A stretch of 64,000 nt of DNA from Tremella fuciformis (Eukaryota; Basidiomycota; Tremellomycetes; Tremellales; Tremellaceae). The stretch is from contig CP136491.1 in the NCBI GenBank assembly GCA_032768795.1, positions 186,001-250,000 of the forward strand, read 5' to 3'. The position numbers were made by a program, and so were the translations under genes. Below are positions 44,570 through 53,709 of this stretch, one piece after another. The notes under the pieces were generated by a model. It was given only the letters and a program-made list of their open reading frames with translations. It was not told where the DNA came from and did no database searches. Numbering within the stretch: the stretch's first letter is position 1; each line of letters starts with the position of its first letter.

Positions 44570-45812
44570 ATGTCGCCTGACAGCATCCGCTCGACCCTCA
44601 AAGCAGTATTTGGGGCGAAGCAGAACCGATCTACAAAACGCTCGGAGGCCACCGACGGTCCGAACGATGGCGGATTGTCCAGACTTAGTATCCCAGACGG
44701 GGGATCTGATACTCAAGCACCAGACCTCGCCGCCATGCTCCTCCTCGCGGGTTACGGGAGCTTGGGATCAGAGTCAGACTCAGATGCCGAAGCCGAAGCG
44801 CAAGCGCAGGGTTCTATCTGTTCCACGGATGACAGAGCCTCGGGCGCTGCCGGAGGCGGGAACACTCAAAGTGGGATGCTATTGTCACCCGATGAGGAGC
44901 GCGCCGCAACAGCTCTCCTGGGTATGTTGAAGCAGAGTGCGTATGCGCTTCGCGAAGCAAACAAGACAGCTAGGCCGACGATCTCCACCTTGAAGGCAAA
45001 GGCTGAAGAAGAAATTGAGAAAAGCCGAAGCATGGGGCCTAATGGTGATGGACAGTCCTTTGAGGCTACTACATCCTGGCTCGAATTGGTCGATGCAGGT
45101 ATACGAGTGAATGGTGAGCACAGCACATGCTGTACTCCGCATCTAGTCAGAGTTGTGGAGGACGCACTGACCGATTGCAGTGAAACTTGCAAATCAGCAG
45201 CTCACACCCATCGCCAATGCCTCACGTTATCTCGGGATCTCGTTGGACTCTGCGGGGTGGAGTGATTGGTCAGACATGGGGACTCGTCCTCTACTTCCTT
45301 CCACTGCCCCTGACGAGCAGAGGGGCCAGAAAGTAGCCGATGATGGGGGCTATAGCGTATTCACGGTCGACTCTTCGCGTCCCCCAAGCACGACGTCGGA
45401 AGACACTGCTCCCGATGAAACTACGACCCCCTCAGGATTCAACCCCCACTCACTCTCGCTTGCAACTTGCAAGGTCATTGCCGAGCCTCTGTTGTTACTT
45501 AGAGGCTCCAATATATATGGCGGCATCAACTCGGAACGGGTTTCGTCAGAGTTTTATTACAAGTTTGTCCAGTCGATCAAAGACCCCGCGGGTATAGAGA
45601 ACCTCACATTGCGCGAGGAGCTTGTGCAAGTCCGCAAGTCTTTAAGAGCCATCAGTGAGTATCCAGTCCACATGCGGGGACGGCGCTTAGAGTGCACAGG
45701 GGATGCTGGAGAGCTCCAGGAGAAAGCCCTGCGCTCGGTTAGAGGTGTCCTTGAAGAGGTCTGGAACAACAAAGGCAAGCAAGACGCTCCAGGTGAGGCA
45801 CAGGACTTGTAG
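44570..45812 (+). CDS. Family Y gene 4 (Y4), orphan
   Basis: Three exons. Exon 1 (ATG at 44570, MSPDSIRSTLKAVFG) is acidic/Ser-rich and then helical (AALLGMLKQSAYALREANK, ISTLKAKAEEEIEKSRS), ending with a GTGAGC near 45114. Exon 2 (from 45180) starts VKLANQQLTPIANASRYLGISL, the equivalent of EECADLQLAIFDSVSTELG in Y3. It later contains LATCKVIAEPLLLL...RVSSEFYYKFVQSIKDPAG...LREELVQVRKSL, aligning with Y3. After a GTGAGT...CACAG intron, exon 3 (DAGELQEKALRSVRGVLEEVW) ends at 45812. No known domain. It is longer in exon 1 than Y3 and almost unrelated to it there. Confidence 0.7.
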
Positions 45813-46302
45813 ATCATTTGACTGTTGTGCTCTCTCATTTGTACATAACTTTCCGTCTGAGACATCCCACTTTGCCCTCACTACCAGTCCTAGCAAGCAG
45901 CCGTCAGGCTCTGCTCGCCGAGGTGGATCTGTAAGGTTGGATGCATGGTTGTTTTCAGGTTTTACCCTTTGTGCATTTGCGCGATCTCCATCTCTTGCCC
46001 TATCCCCACTGTTCATTCGGCTCTGCACCTTTCTGATCCCGCTGTGCAAGGTACAGGGGGGAACGGCATTCCGTGCGTACCAGACGTATGTTCTGAACTG
46101 TGTGCTTTCACTTGAGTGGAACTTCCCATTCTTTTAGCCCTGGATGGGTGTACTCTATGGTTGCCCTTGGAAGCGGCCCGTGGCGGTATCCCATGAACAG
46201 TGTATTCCCTTCTGCGCGTGTACATGGGAACGCCGGAGTCACTGCGCGGTATGAAATGTCTACCACGGAACGGTCACGTATTCCACTGCGCGCGCGCGCG
46301 CG
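45813..46302. other. Spacer between Y4 and Z5
   Basis: No gene is supported. A GC dinucleotide run occupies 46288-46302. The N-terminal half of Z5 should lie here but only scrambled frames are visible. Confidence 0.35.
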
Positions 46303-46710
46303 GATTGGAAAGCAGAGCTCGGGGTGTCTGTGAATGCCATTGTCCTCGCGGGCCTTGCTTCCCGGCTAGACAGGATGGAGGTGTGCACACAGTCGGGCTC
46401 GTGTTCGGAGGCTATCGCCACTGTCCTGCGAATATATATCAGTGCCTACCGGATTATGTTGACGACGAATGATGCGTGGCTCTGACGTAGCATGGTGACA
46501 TAATGGTGCGGAGCTGATCGTCCAGAACCAATCGGCTATCGCGCGCCTTGCAAGGGCTGCAAGAAGAAGAAGCTTCGGTGCGATAGGTTCGAGCCCGCGT
46601 GCGGGATGTGTTTGCAAAGTCGGGAGCCCTGCTCCTTGTCCACTCCACCACAGCAGAGCCAGAGCTTCTCGGGTGTGACCGGGGCCTGCTGCCGCACCTT
46701 GACCTTGTCC
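46303..46710 (+). pseudogene. Family Z member 5 (Z5), decayed
   Basis: Exon 1 survives only as the final helix (VNAIVLAGLASRLDRMEV...SCSEAIATVLRIYISAYRIML), which matches Z4. Its 5' splice site is lost: no GT lies at the phase-1 position used by Z3, Z4 and Z6. Exon 2 (from 46526) still encodes a good cluster, CKGC-KKKKLR-C-DRFEPA-C-GMC-LQSREP-C, but the frame then runs on into the 3' flank up to 47,115 without the usual early stop. The N-terminal LSLSDVLN region is absent. The combination points to a pseudogene. Confidence 0.6.
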
Positions 46711-46789
46711 CAACTGCAATTCTTTTCGTCGCATGTAAGATGCATCGTCATCATGAGTCATCCCGAGTTTTTCTGGAGGGATATGGGTA

Positions 46790-47070
46790 TCGTCATGGTG
46801 GGTATACAATGCTCAGATGTAGATGTCATGTACAACAACTCCGCTTCATGTTTCTGTCAATTAGCTCATTCCCGCCTGTCATCAGCTACAGTACATGACG
46901 TGTGTTGCAGAGTCGAGTTCACCTGTGCCAATGTCAAAAATCCTTGTCGAAATCCCCCTTCCCGAAATGTGATTTCAAACTGTGTAGTCGAGGCCAAGCT
47001 TTTCCCTCCGCATTCGAAATCGGAGTCTGGATGTCAGGCGTGGATCCATTCATGCGTAACCCTCTTTGGA
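46790..47070 (+). repeat. 3' flank repeat of Z5 with UTP15-tail relic
   Basis: Contains GTACAACAACTCCGCTTCA, CCGCCTGTCATCAGC, TTCACCTGTGCCAATGTCA (16 of 17 bases of its core match the UTP15 3' end at about 48,206-48,222), and the Z6 upstream motif GGATCCATTCATGCGTAACC at about 47,042. It aligns with 43,975-44,225 almost throughout. Confidence 0.7.
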
Positions 47071-47224
47071 AATGGCTTGGTTCTCGCATCTCATCCTCGA
47101 CACTATATAAAGTGATGGAGTGCAACATTAGTTGAGCCACTCAGCTTTGACGGTCTTCCTCTTCCCCTCCCTCTCACTCAGCCCACTCATAAAGCCCCAC
47201 AAGTGAGGTAGCAAAGCAGCTCAA

Positions 47225-48007
47225 ATGGATCGCCATTATAACACGAGAAGTGCCGACAGCAACAGGCCGCCATTGGAAGATGCCGAGTCGGCGGGAAGCG
47301 GCGCACAGCCTACGCCTTCCACTTCCGCTCCATACGCACAGGGCTTTTTTCCATACGCACGGGGCTCGGGTCCCCTCCGGCCCGACACATACACTGCCGA
47401 GGAACGTCCAGCGTCCCAGTACTTGCCACCTGCCCCTCCCGCGCCCGAACGGCGCACGACGCTTACGAGCATATCCCAATTGCTGAATCCGGAGCCGGCC
47501 TCGCAGCATATGCCGACCCTACAGCCTCAACTCGATCAGTCTCAGCTGCCGCCTTCGACCATGGGGCAAAGCCAAAATGAAAGCCACGGGTCTTCAGAGA
47601 GTCTGAGCTCCAATTCGACTTCGAATCCGAGCTTCCGCCGTGCTCGGCCGCGTCGGCACAATACGAGGGGCGGTGTCAACTTGAGAGGCCCTGCGGTCAC
47701 AAGCATTCTTTCCCGCCTGACTGCGATGGAGCAACGCGTCTCGTCAGCAGAGGGGTGCCCGGAGGACCTTGCAGCTTTCTTGCAAAGTGGTTTGGGCAAT
47801 GTCCGTCAGCTGTTGACAGAGCCGGGTGTGTCCATCTGGCCGTGATGACGCTGTAAAACTGACTGACGTTCAGATCCCATGACCCCAGCTTGCTCGGAAT
47901 GTCACGCTTCCAAAACTCGCTGCGATCGAGTGCGGCCCGTGTGTGGGCGCTGCACGCGATTCACTAAGTCTTGCTCCTTTTCTGTGGATACGACCTCTGA
48001 CAACTAA
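47225..48007 (+). CDS. Family Z member 6 (Z6), C-terminal Zn(2)Cys(6) protein
   Basis: Exon 1 (MDRHYNTRSADSNRP, 47225-47825) has the ERRTTLTSISQLLNPEP motif, a Ser/Gln-rich middle, an Arg-rich patch (RRARPRRHNTRGG) and the helix AVTSILSRLTAMEQ...LAAFLQSGLGNVRQLL. A 48-nt phase-1 intron (47826-47873, GTGTGT...ACTGAC...CAG) leads to exon 2 with CSEC-HASKTR-C-DRVRPV-C-GRC-TRFTKS-C and a short tail ending at 48007. A TATA box (ACTATATAAAG) lies about 120 bp upstream. The last copy of the array; its 3' flank merges with the end of UTP15. Confidence 0.78.
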
Positions 48008-48174
48008 GTATAGCCCGCAGCCAACCAGTTGTACGTAAATTTTGCTTGCCTGTGATCATGCATCTTATTCTGAGCTCGAGTCTCCTCAAGGGGTATGAGA
48101 GTCATGCTGGGTATACAATGATGTACAACAACTCGGCTTCAAGCTTCTGTCAACTGACTCATGGCCGCCTGTCA
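48008..48174 (+). repeat. 3' flank repeat of Z6, running into UTP15
   Basis: Carries GTCATGCTGGGTATACAATG, GTACAACAACTCGG and CGCCTGTCATCAGC, shared with 43,975 and 46,795. The similarity continues past 48,175 into the coding end of UTP15 to about 48,225. Confidence 0.7.
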
Positions 48175-49898
48175 TCAGCGCTGTGGCATATCACGCAAAC
48201 TTGAGCCCACCTGTGCCAGTGTCATATCCAGCGCCCCGCGCAGCTTGATCAGCTCGCGCTCAAACTTCAACTCCTGGTTGATCTTGTTGTTTATACGGAG
48301 AAGCATCGAATCGACAGCCGGTAGCTGGCCGAGCATAGGTGTGTATATGTCTGCACATCAGCCTATCGGTCAAGTCCGAGAGGCGTATTTACCGATCAGC
48401 ATGCCCAGCATATCACTGGCCAGCTCGCCGAAGCGCGGATCGTTCACATGCCGCAAGATGAAAGCCAAAATCGGCTCCAGTGTCACGTCATCACGTCCCT
48501 GCATTGCGATCCGCAAGGCATCTTGGAGGATCAATTCTTGGACCAGGGCGAAGGAAGTCACGGGCGAGACGCTTTTTTTCAAACCGGCATCGAGTGCCGC
48601 GCCGTACTTGAAGCCCTTGAGGAATTTGTCGAACTCCCTCAATTTGATCCGTCGCCTACTTTCGACCCGGAACTCGTCGCTCGGCCCGATGACAGGTGGC
48701 AGGTCTTTGCCCTTGGCCTTGATGTGACCTGTGCCAAAGATCGCCTCCATATCGGTGAAGTACTCGTAGGAGCCGCCCTGGATCGCCTGCTGCTTGGCCT
48801 CTGTAGCGGCCGTCTCGGAAGCCTTTGGCTCGCGGCGCCGGACAGCCAATGTGCCGTCGGTCATACCAGCGGCGATATGCGTGTCGTCGGGCTGCATCTT
48901 AGCCCGGTATTCCGTTTGCAGTGTGAGAAGTAGGGAGAGGGAACTCACCGAGACAGCCAGACTCAACACCGGTGCCGGGTATCGCATCGTATGGACCACT
49001 TTCCAGCTCTCCACATCGTACACCTTGACCATCATGTCCAGTCCACCCGTCAACACCCGGCCCTTCGTCCCGTCGAACGCGGCACAAGTAACTGTCTTCT
49101 GATGGTTGCTCAATGCTCGCACGCACTTGCCGCCCATCGTCAGGTCCCACACGCGGAGTATGGGACCGCCGACACTGACCCCGACGCCGCCAGAGGGGAA
49201 CGCGAGGATGTCCTCTACCGGTGATCCGCCATGCCTCATCGTGATGGTGTTTGCTGTTTCTGGCGGTAGGCGCACGTCGTGTACGCGGAAGGTCGAGTCG
49301 TACGATCCGCTGAGGACGAGATTCGGGTCGGTAGGGTGGAAGACGGCAGAGCGGACGTAGTCGGTATGTGACGCGAGGGTGGTGATGCAGGACTGGGTGG
49401 ACACGTCCCACAGGCGTACCGTGGCGTCGTCCGAGGCGGAGAGGATGTGGGGGTTGAGGGGGGAGAACTTCGTTACGTGGACGGGTCTGCCATCAGCCAA
49501 TGGCTGACACTGGCACACATGTGACCGTACTGATTATGCCCTGTGAGTGTCCGCAAGACCGCTCTTGACCCCACATCAAAGACCTGCACCAAGCCCTCAT
49601 CACTGCCCGCCACGACCAGCTTGCCGTCTCTCCTGAACTCGGCACTCCGGGCGGTATCCTTGAACCGCGAGATGGTCTTGACGACTTTGCCCGTCTTCGG
49701 GGCGTAGATCATGACCCTCGAGGAGGATGACACGGCATATCTGTGTGGTCTCGATGGACAGAAATGGATATGGGTGATGGGCGAGGGGTGCTTGATGAAC
49801 AAGGGGTGGCGGAAGGAGTGGAAGTGCCTCGAATGGGGGTTCGAGCTCGAGGCGAGTCGCGGCGCCGTCGGCAGGTCTCGCAGAGGGAGGTAGTCCAT
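48175..49898 (-). CDS. UTP15: U3 snoRNP / t-UTP protein UTP15
   Basis: A WD40 protein of the small-subunit processome, needed for rRNA transcription and 18S processing. The ATG at 49898 gives MDYLPLRDLPTAPRL, then ITHIHFCPSRPHRYAVSSSSRVMIYAPKTGKVVKTISRFKD, a family signature, and WD repeats (DEGLVQVFDV, DDATVRLWDVST, DSTFRVHDV, GGPILRVWDL, VLTGGLDMMVKVYDV). The C-terminal UTP15 domain includes RRRIKLREFDKFLKGFKYGAALDAGL. After a GTAAAT...CAG intron the last exon ends INQELKFERELIKLRGALDM and then TLAQVGSSLRDMPQR. The stop is at 48175-48177. These final residues lie in sequence shared with the flanks of the Z array. Confidence 0.93.
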
Positions 49899-50318
49899 CC
49901 TGCGTGGCTGGCCAGGCAGTGTCTCCTCCTCTTCTGCCTCAGGACGATGCACTACTGGTGATACAGCTGAAAAAGTCGAAAGAACAGCTGCAACACCTCC
50001 ACCGTGAATTTGCACTTGACAGATAGGCGCCAGCTACCCTCGAAAAGAGATAGGCTCCTCGGAGCCAGTCGTGAGCGCGGAATCAAATTGGGAAGGGGAA
50101 ATGTGACCAAGTTGTGGAATTCCGAAGCAAAAGGCCAAAAGGCATAAGCATAAACGACTCGACTCGACTCGCGACATCCTCTGCAGCATCTCCGAGGAAA
50201 GAAGCGACACGGACAGGGAGACACGAGCATAAAAGGGGACACACCAGATACCCCATTCCCCATTCACACCAGACACACCGATCGCTGTTTCGTATCGACT
50301 CTGACACGTTCTTTTACC
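49899..50318. promoter_or_regulatory. Shared promoter of UTP15 and SER33
   Basis: About 420 bp between divergent starts. A TATA-like CATAAAAGGGG at about 50,228 points towards SER33. No other element was recognised. Confidence 0.45.
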
Positions 50319-50384
50319 ATGTCTATCCCCATCTCAAACGGGCGAAGAGGCTCTGTCTCAGCGTCAGACCCGCCAAACTTGTAA
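50319..50384 (+). other. Upstream ORF in the SER33 leader
   Basis: ATG at 50319 opens 21 codons (MSIPISNGRRGSVSASDPPN...) ending at TAA 50382-50384, 37 bases before the SER33 ATG. It has a good context (TACC before ATG) and ends right at a GTAAGC. It may be a regulatory uORF, or the true first exon of SER33 if GTAAGC is used as a splice donor. Confidence 0.5.
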
Positions 50385-50421
50385 GCTCAGCACCTTCTCT
50401 CTCTTCCATACTCTACTCATC

Positions 50422-52170
50422 ATGACCGCGCACCTCACTCCGCCCTGCTCCCCACTCAAGTCGCCCGTCCGGCTCACCTTCACCCCGTCCAACGGTCCCA
50501 ATGGCCTGTCCGGCCATGTCACGATCTCAGACTCACCATGCAGCATCCCCATCCCGCCCAACACCCGCGGCGTCCCCCAGACGTCATACGGCGCGATCTC
50601 GCCCTCAGCAGTGGGCACCTCGCCCATCAACCACTCCAACTTTGCCGCCTCGTACGCCTCGTCCACCTCGCCCGGCACGTCGGTACGCGCCAGGGGCAAC
50701 TCGGTCGGCATGCACCACTCGATCGCACGCCAGCTCACCGCTTTCTTGCCGGCCGACTACCCCGTCGCAGAGGAAGATGCCGGTGTAGCCAACGGCAAGC
50801 GACAGGGCAAGATCAGGGTTCTATTGCTCGAGAATATCAACCTGGACGCGGCCGAGTTCCTCAAGAAGTCGGGCTACGAGGTGGGCTTTAAGCTTGTATG
50901 TGGGGATGGGCCTGACTTCAGGTCGACCACTTTACCAAAGCCTTCAGCGAGCAAGAGCTATTGGACAAGCTCCCGCACTACCACGCGATTGGTATCCGCT
51001 CGAAAACCAAGATGACCGCCAAGGTCATCGACGCGTGCCCTCAGGTGGGTCAGCTGTCCTGACACGCGAATGCAGCTGATCTGTAGCTCCTCGTGATCGG
51101 CTGCTTCTGCATCGGCACCAATCAGGTCGACCTGGTGCACGCCGCCAAGCACGGTATCGCCGTCTTCAACTCGCCCTTCTCCAACTCGCGCTCCGTCGCC
51201 GAGCTCGTCATTGCCGAGATCATCTCCATGTCGCGCCAGCTGCTCGACCGCGCGCAGGAGATGCGTCAGGGCGTGTGGAACAAGGTGTCCAAGTCGTGCT
51301 GGGAAGTGCGCGGCAAGACGCTCGGCATCATCGGCTACGGCCACATTGGCGCGCAGCTGTCCGTGCTCGCCGAGTCGTTCGGCATGTCTGTCATCTACTA
51401 CGACGTGATCCCTATCATGCCGCTCGGCACCGCCAGGCAGGTCGAGACGCTCAACGAGCTGCTCGGCCGCGCGGACTTTGTGACGCTGCACGTGCCCGAG
51501 ATCCCGGACACGATCGGCATGATGGGCGAGGCGGAATTCGCGGCGATGAAGACCGGCGCGTTCTTCATCAACAACGCCCGCGGCAAGGTCGTCGACCTGC
51601 CCGCGCTCTGCACGGCGCTCGAGTCGGGCCACCTCGCCGGCGCAGCCATCGACGTCTTCCCCAAAGAACCGGGAAGCAACGGCCCCGGCTTCACAGAGGA
51701 CCTCGGCCAGTTCATCCCCCGCCTGCGCAAGATTCCCAACGTCATTCTCACGCCGCACATCGGCGGGTCGACCGAGGAGGCCCAGCGGGCGATCGGGTCA
51801 GAGGTCAGCACCGCGCTGGTGCGCTACCTCAACTACGGCACCACGCTCGGGGCCGTCAACTTCCCCGAGGTGGACCTGCGGGCGATCACGACCGACGACG
51901 AGCGCCATATCCGTATTTGCCACGTGCACAAGAACGAGCCGGGTGTGCTGCGCCGCGTCAACGAGATCCTCGGCCACCACAATATCGAAAAGCAGTTCTC
52001 CGACTCCAAGGGCGACATTGCGTACCTCATGGCGGACATCAGCGATGTGGGCGAAGAGGAGGTCGAGAATATCTACCAGGCGATCCGCAAGGGCCCCGCC
52101 AACATCCTCACGCGGCTGCTGTGTGAGCTCCTCAAGACTGAGACTGAGTTTAGGCTGACGCACAGACTGA
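50422..52170 (+). CDS. SER33: D-3-phosphoglycerate dehydrogenase
   Basis: Catalyses the first step of serine synthesis. An N-terminal Ser/Pro-rich extension of about 125 residues precedes the catalytic core KIRVLLLENINLDAAEFLKKSGYEV. Key motifs are IGIRSKTKMT, GCFCIGTNQVDL, the Rossmann loop GKTLGIIGYGHIGAQL, catalytic region INNARGKVVDLPAL and the terminal-domain H in LTPHIGGSTEEAQ. A C-terminal ACT-like domain (RICHVHKNEPGVLRRVNEIL) would bind serine for feedback inhibition (known for the family). Three introns were placed, the last at 52123-52165, so the protein ends TRLLY at TGA 52168-52170. Codons are strongly C-ending, suggesting high expression. Confidence 0.95.
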
Positions 52171-52362
52171 GCGCTGGCAGTTGGAGGAGAGGTCCCCTCA
52201 ACCGGGACGACGAGCAGCGGTGGCAGAGCCTTGTCAACCGAGGCCGGGCGGACGTGGACAGCAGAGCGGAGCGGAGAGAGGGAAGGTCCACTTGTACACG
52301 GTACACGTAGATGCCACATGCCATGCCTACATGCATCCATGATGTTGTGCTGTGTTGTTGTA

Positions 52363-53481
52363 TCAGGAAGCTCGCGGGTCCGGCGCATCGTCGTCGTTGC
52401 CCTCGGGCCACATCTCGTCGTCCTCGCCATACACATCCACCTCCTCGCCCGCCCCCACCGTCCTATACACGCGCTCGCCCTCGGCGCGCCCCTCCCGGCC
52501 CGTATCCAGCATATCCTCTGCATACTCGCCCTCCACCTCTCCGCCCACAATCCCGCCACCGCCGCCGCCGTCGCCGACGGACGGCCGCGCGTACTCCCCC
52601 CGAGGCGTAAAGTCCTCGTCGTCCGCGTCGAAGAAGAACTCGTCCTCGGCCGGGATGACAGACATGAAGGCGCGCATGCGCGCTGCGGCCTGCGCGCGGG
52701 TATACTCGTCTTCCAGCCCTCTCCCCCGCCCTCCCCCTCCACCAATGGGCAGTCCGCCTAGCGTTCGGCGGGGGATGCGCCGCGTGCCAGCTGCCGACGG
52801 CTCCGCGTCAGGCGTGAGTGTGAGCGCGGAGAGGCGGCGCGCAGTGGCATCGTCGTGGTCTCTCTCTGCGAGACTTTGCGCCTCGTCAATCGGTCTGCCG
52901 TCAGCCCTCCTTCGCTTCTTCTCTTGGCTGTGCTTGGACGAGAGAGAGACGCACATCATCCTGCTTCTCGGTGTGAGGTCCCTATCCTTCATGCGGATCT
53001 CCTGCAGCGCGCGCTGGCTCCCGCTCTTACTGGGTCCAGCGACGGGCGAGCCGGCGCCCAGGCCCGGCGGGTCGAAGGACGGGTCGACGTGGATGGACGA
53101 GAGGCCGTTCTGCGCGGACTGAAGCAAGAGCTCGGACTGCCGGTCGAGCAGCGCTTGCCGCGCAGCTAGGAGTTTCTCCCGGACGGGGTCGGCGGGGGCT
53201 CTTGCGTGAGGGGTGGGGGAGGACGTCGTGGCTGACGGCGGGAATGGACCGTTTAGTGGGCCGGGCGAGAGGGGCGACGTCGATGGCGATGGTGAGAATA
53301 GGGCGAGGCCCAGTACGCGCGCGTTGCGCTCGAGGCGCGCTTGCACCTCCGCCAGGGAGAGGTGGGTGATGTCGTCTGCGATGCCCCCGCCGCTGGCCCC
53401 GCTGGTGCTGCCCCCTACCCCTGTCCCTCCTGGACCGCCTGGACTGGGTATGAACGATTTCCGACGGCCGACGGGGGGCAT
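52363..53481 (-). CDS. Orphan protein, low complexity with acidic C terminus
   Basis: Starts MPPVGRRKSFIPSP and has one recognisable helical motif near residue 40 (ITHLSLAEVQARLERNARVLGLALF). Two basic and Gly-rich regions follow, then an acidic tail (DEFFFDADDEDF, GEEVDVYGEDDEMW). An intron of about 60 nt (GTGCGT...GGCTGACGGCAG, about 52,900-52,960) probably removes the lysine-rich stretch after RMKDRDLTPRSR, keeping the frame. No domain was recognised and no function is proposed. It converges with SER33 at 192 bp. Confidence 0.6.
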   Translation of the reverse strand: MPPVGRRKSFIPSPGGPGGTGVGGSTSGASGGGIADDITHLSLAEVQARLERNARVLGLALFSPSPSTSPLSPGPLNGPFPPSATTSSPTPHARAPADPVREKLLAARQALLDRQSELLLQSAQNGLSSIHVDPSFDPPGLGAGSPVAGPSKSGSQRALQEIRMKDRDLTPRSRMMCVSLSSKHSQEKKRRRADGRPIDEAQSLAERDHDDATARRLSALTLTPDAEPSAAGTRRIPRRTLGGLPIGGGGGRGRGLEDEYTRAQAAARMRAFMSVIPAEDEFFFDADDEDFTPRGEYARPSVGDGGGGGGIVGGEVEGEYAEDMLDTGREGRAEGERVYRTVGAGEEVDVYGEDDEMWPEGNDDDAPDPRAS

Positions 53482-53709
53482 CGTACGGGCTGCTACGAGG
53501 AGAGGTTGTGTTGATTTGAGGCCTGTTCAGTTACTTGAAGGTGGTGTGTAGAGTCTACTAGGGTCTAGAGCATTGGTCGCTTTGCGTTTCGTCATGTCGT
53601 CGTCGCCGGTGGAGGTCGTCCACCCATGACCACGGTGATGCTTCAACAATATACGAGTATATTGCTCTGATACTGCGTTGTTGCAACTGCATCGCTCGAT
53701 ATATACATC

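Noticed and set aside
46288..46302. (GC)n run as a Z-DNA switch
   Set aside because: Only about 15 bases long and inside a decayed gene; no further support.
28565..48174. The island as a mating-type locus
   Set aside because: No homeodomain, pheromone or receptor gene was seen; zinc clusters alone do not support this.
50958..52745. Long minus-strand and alternate-frame ORFs across SER33 and the neighbouring orphan
   Set aside because: They overlap a certain dehydrogenase gene and their composition (Arg/Ala/Gly runs) is typical of shadow frames in GC-rich coding DNA.
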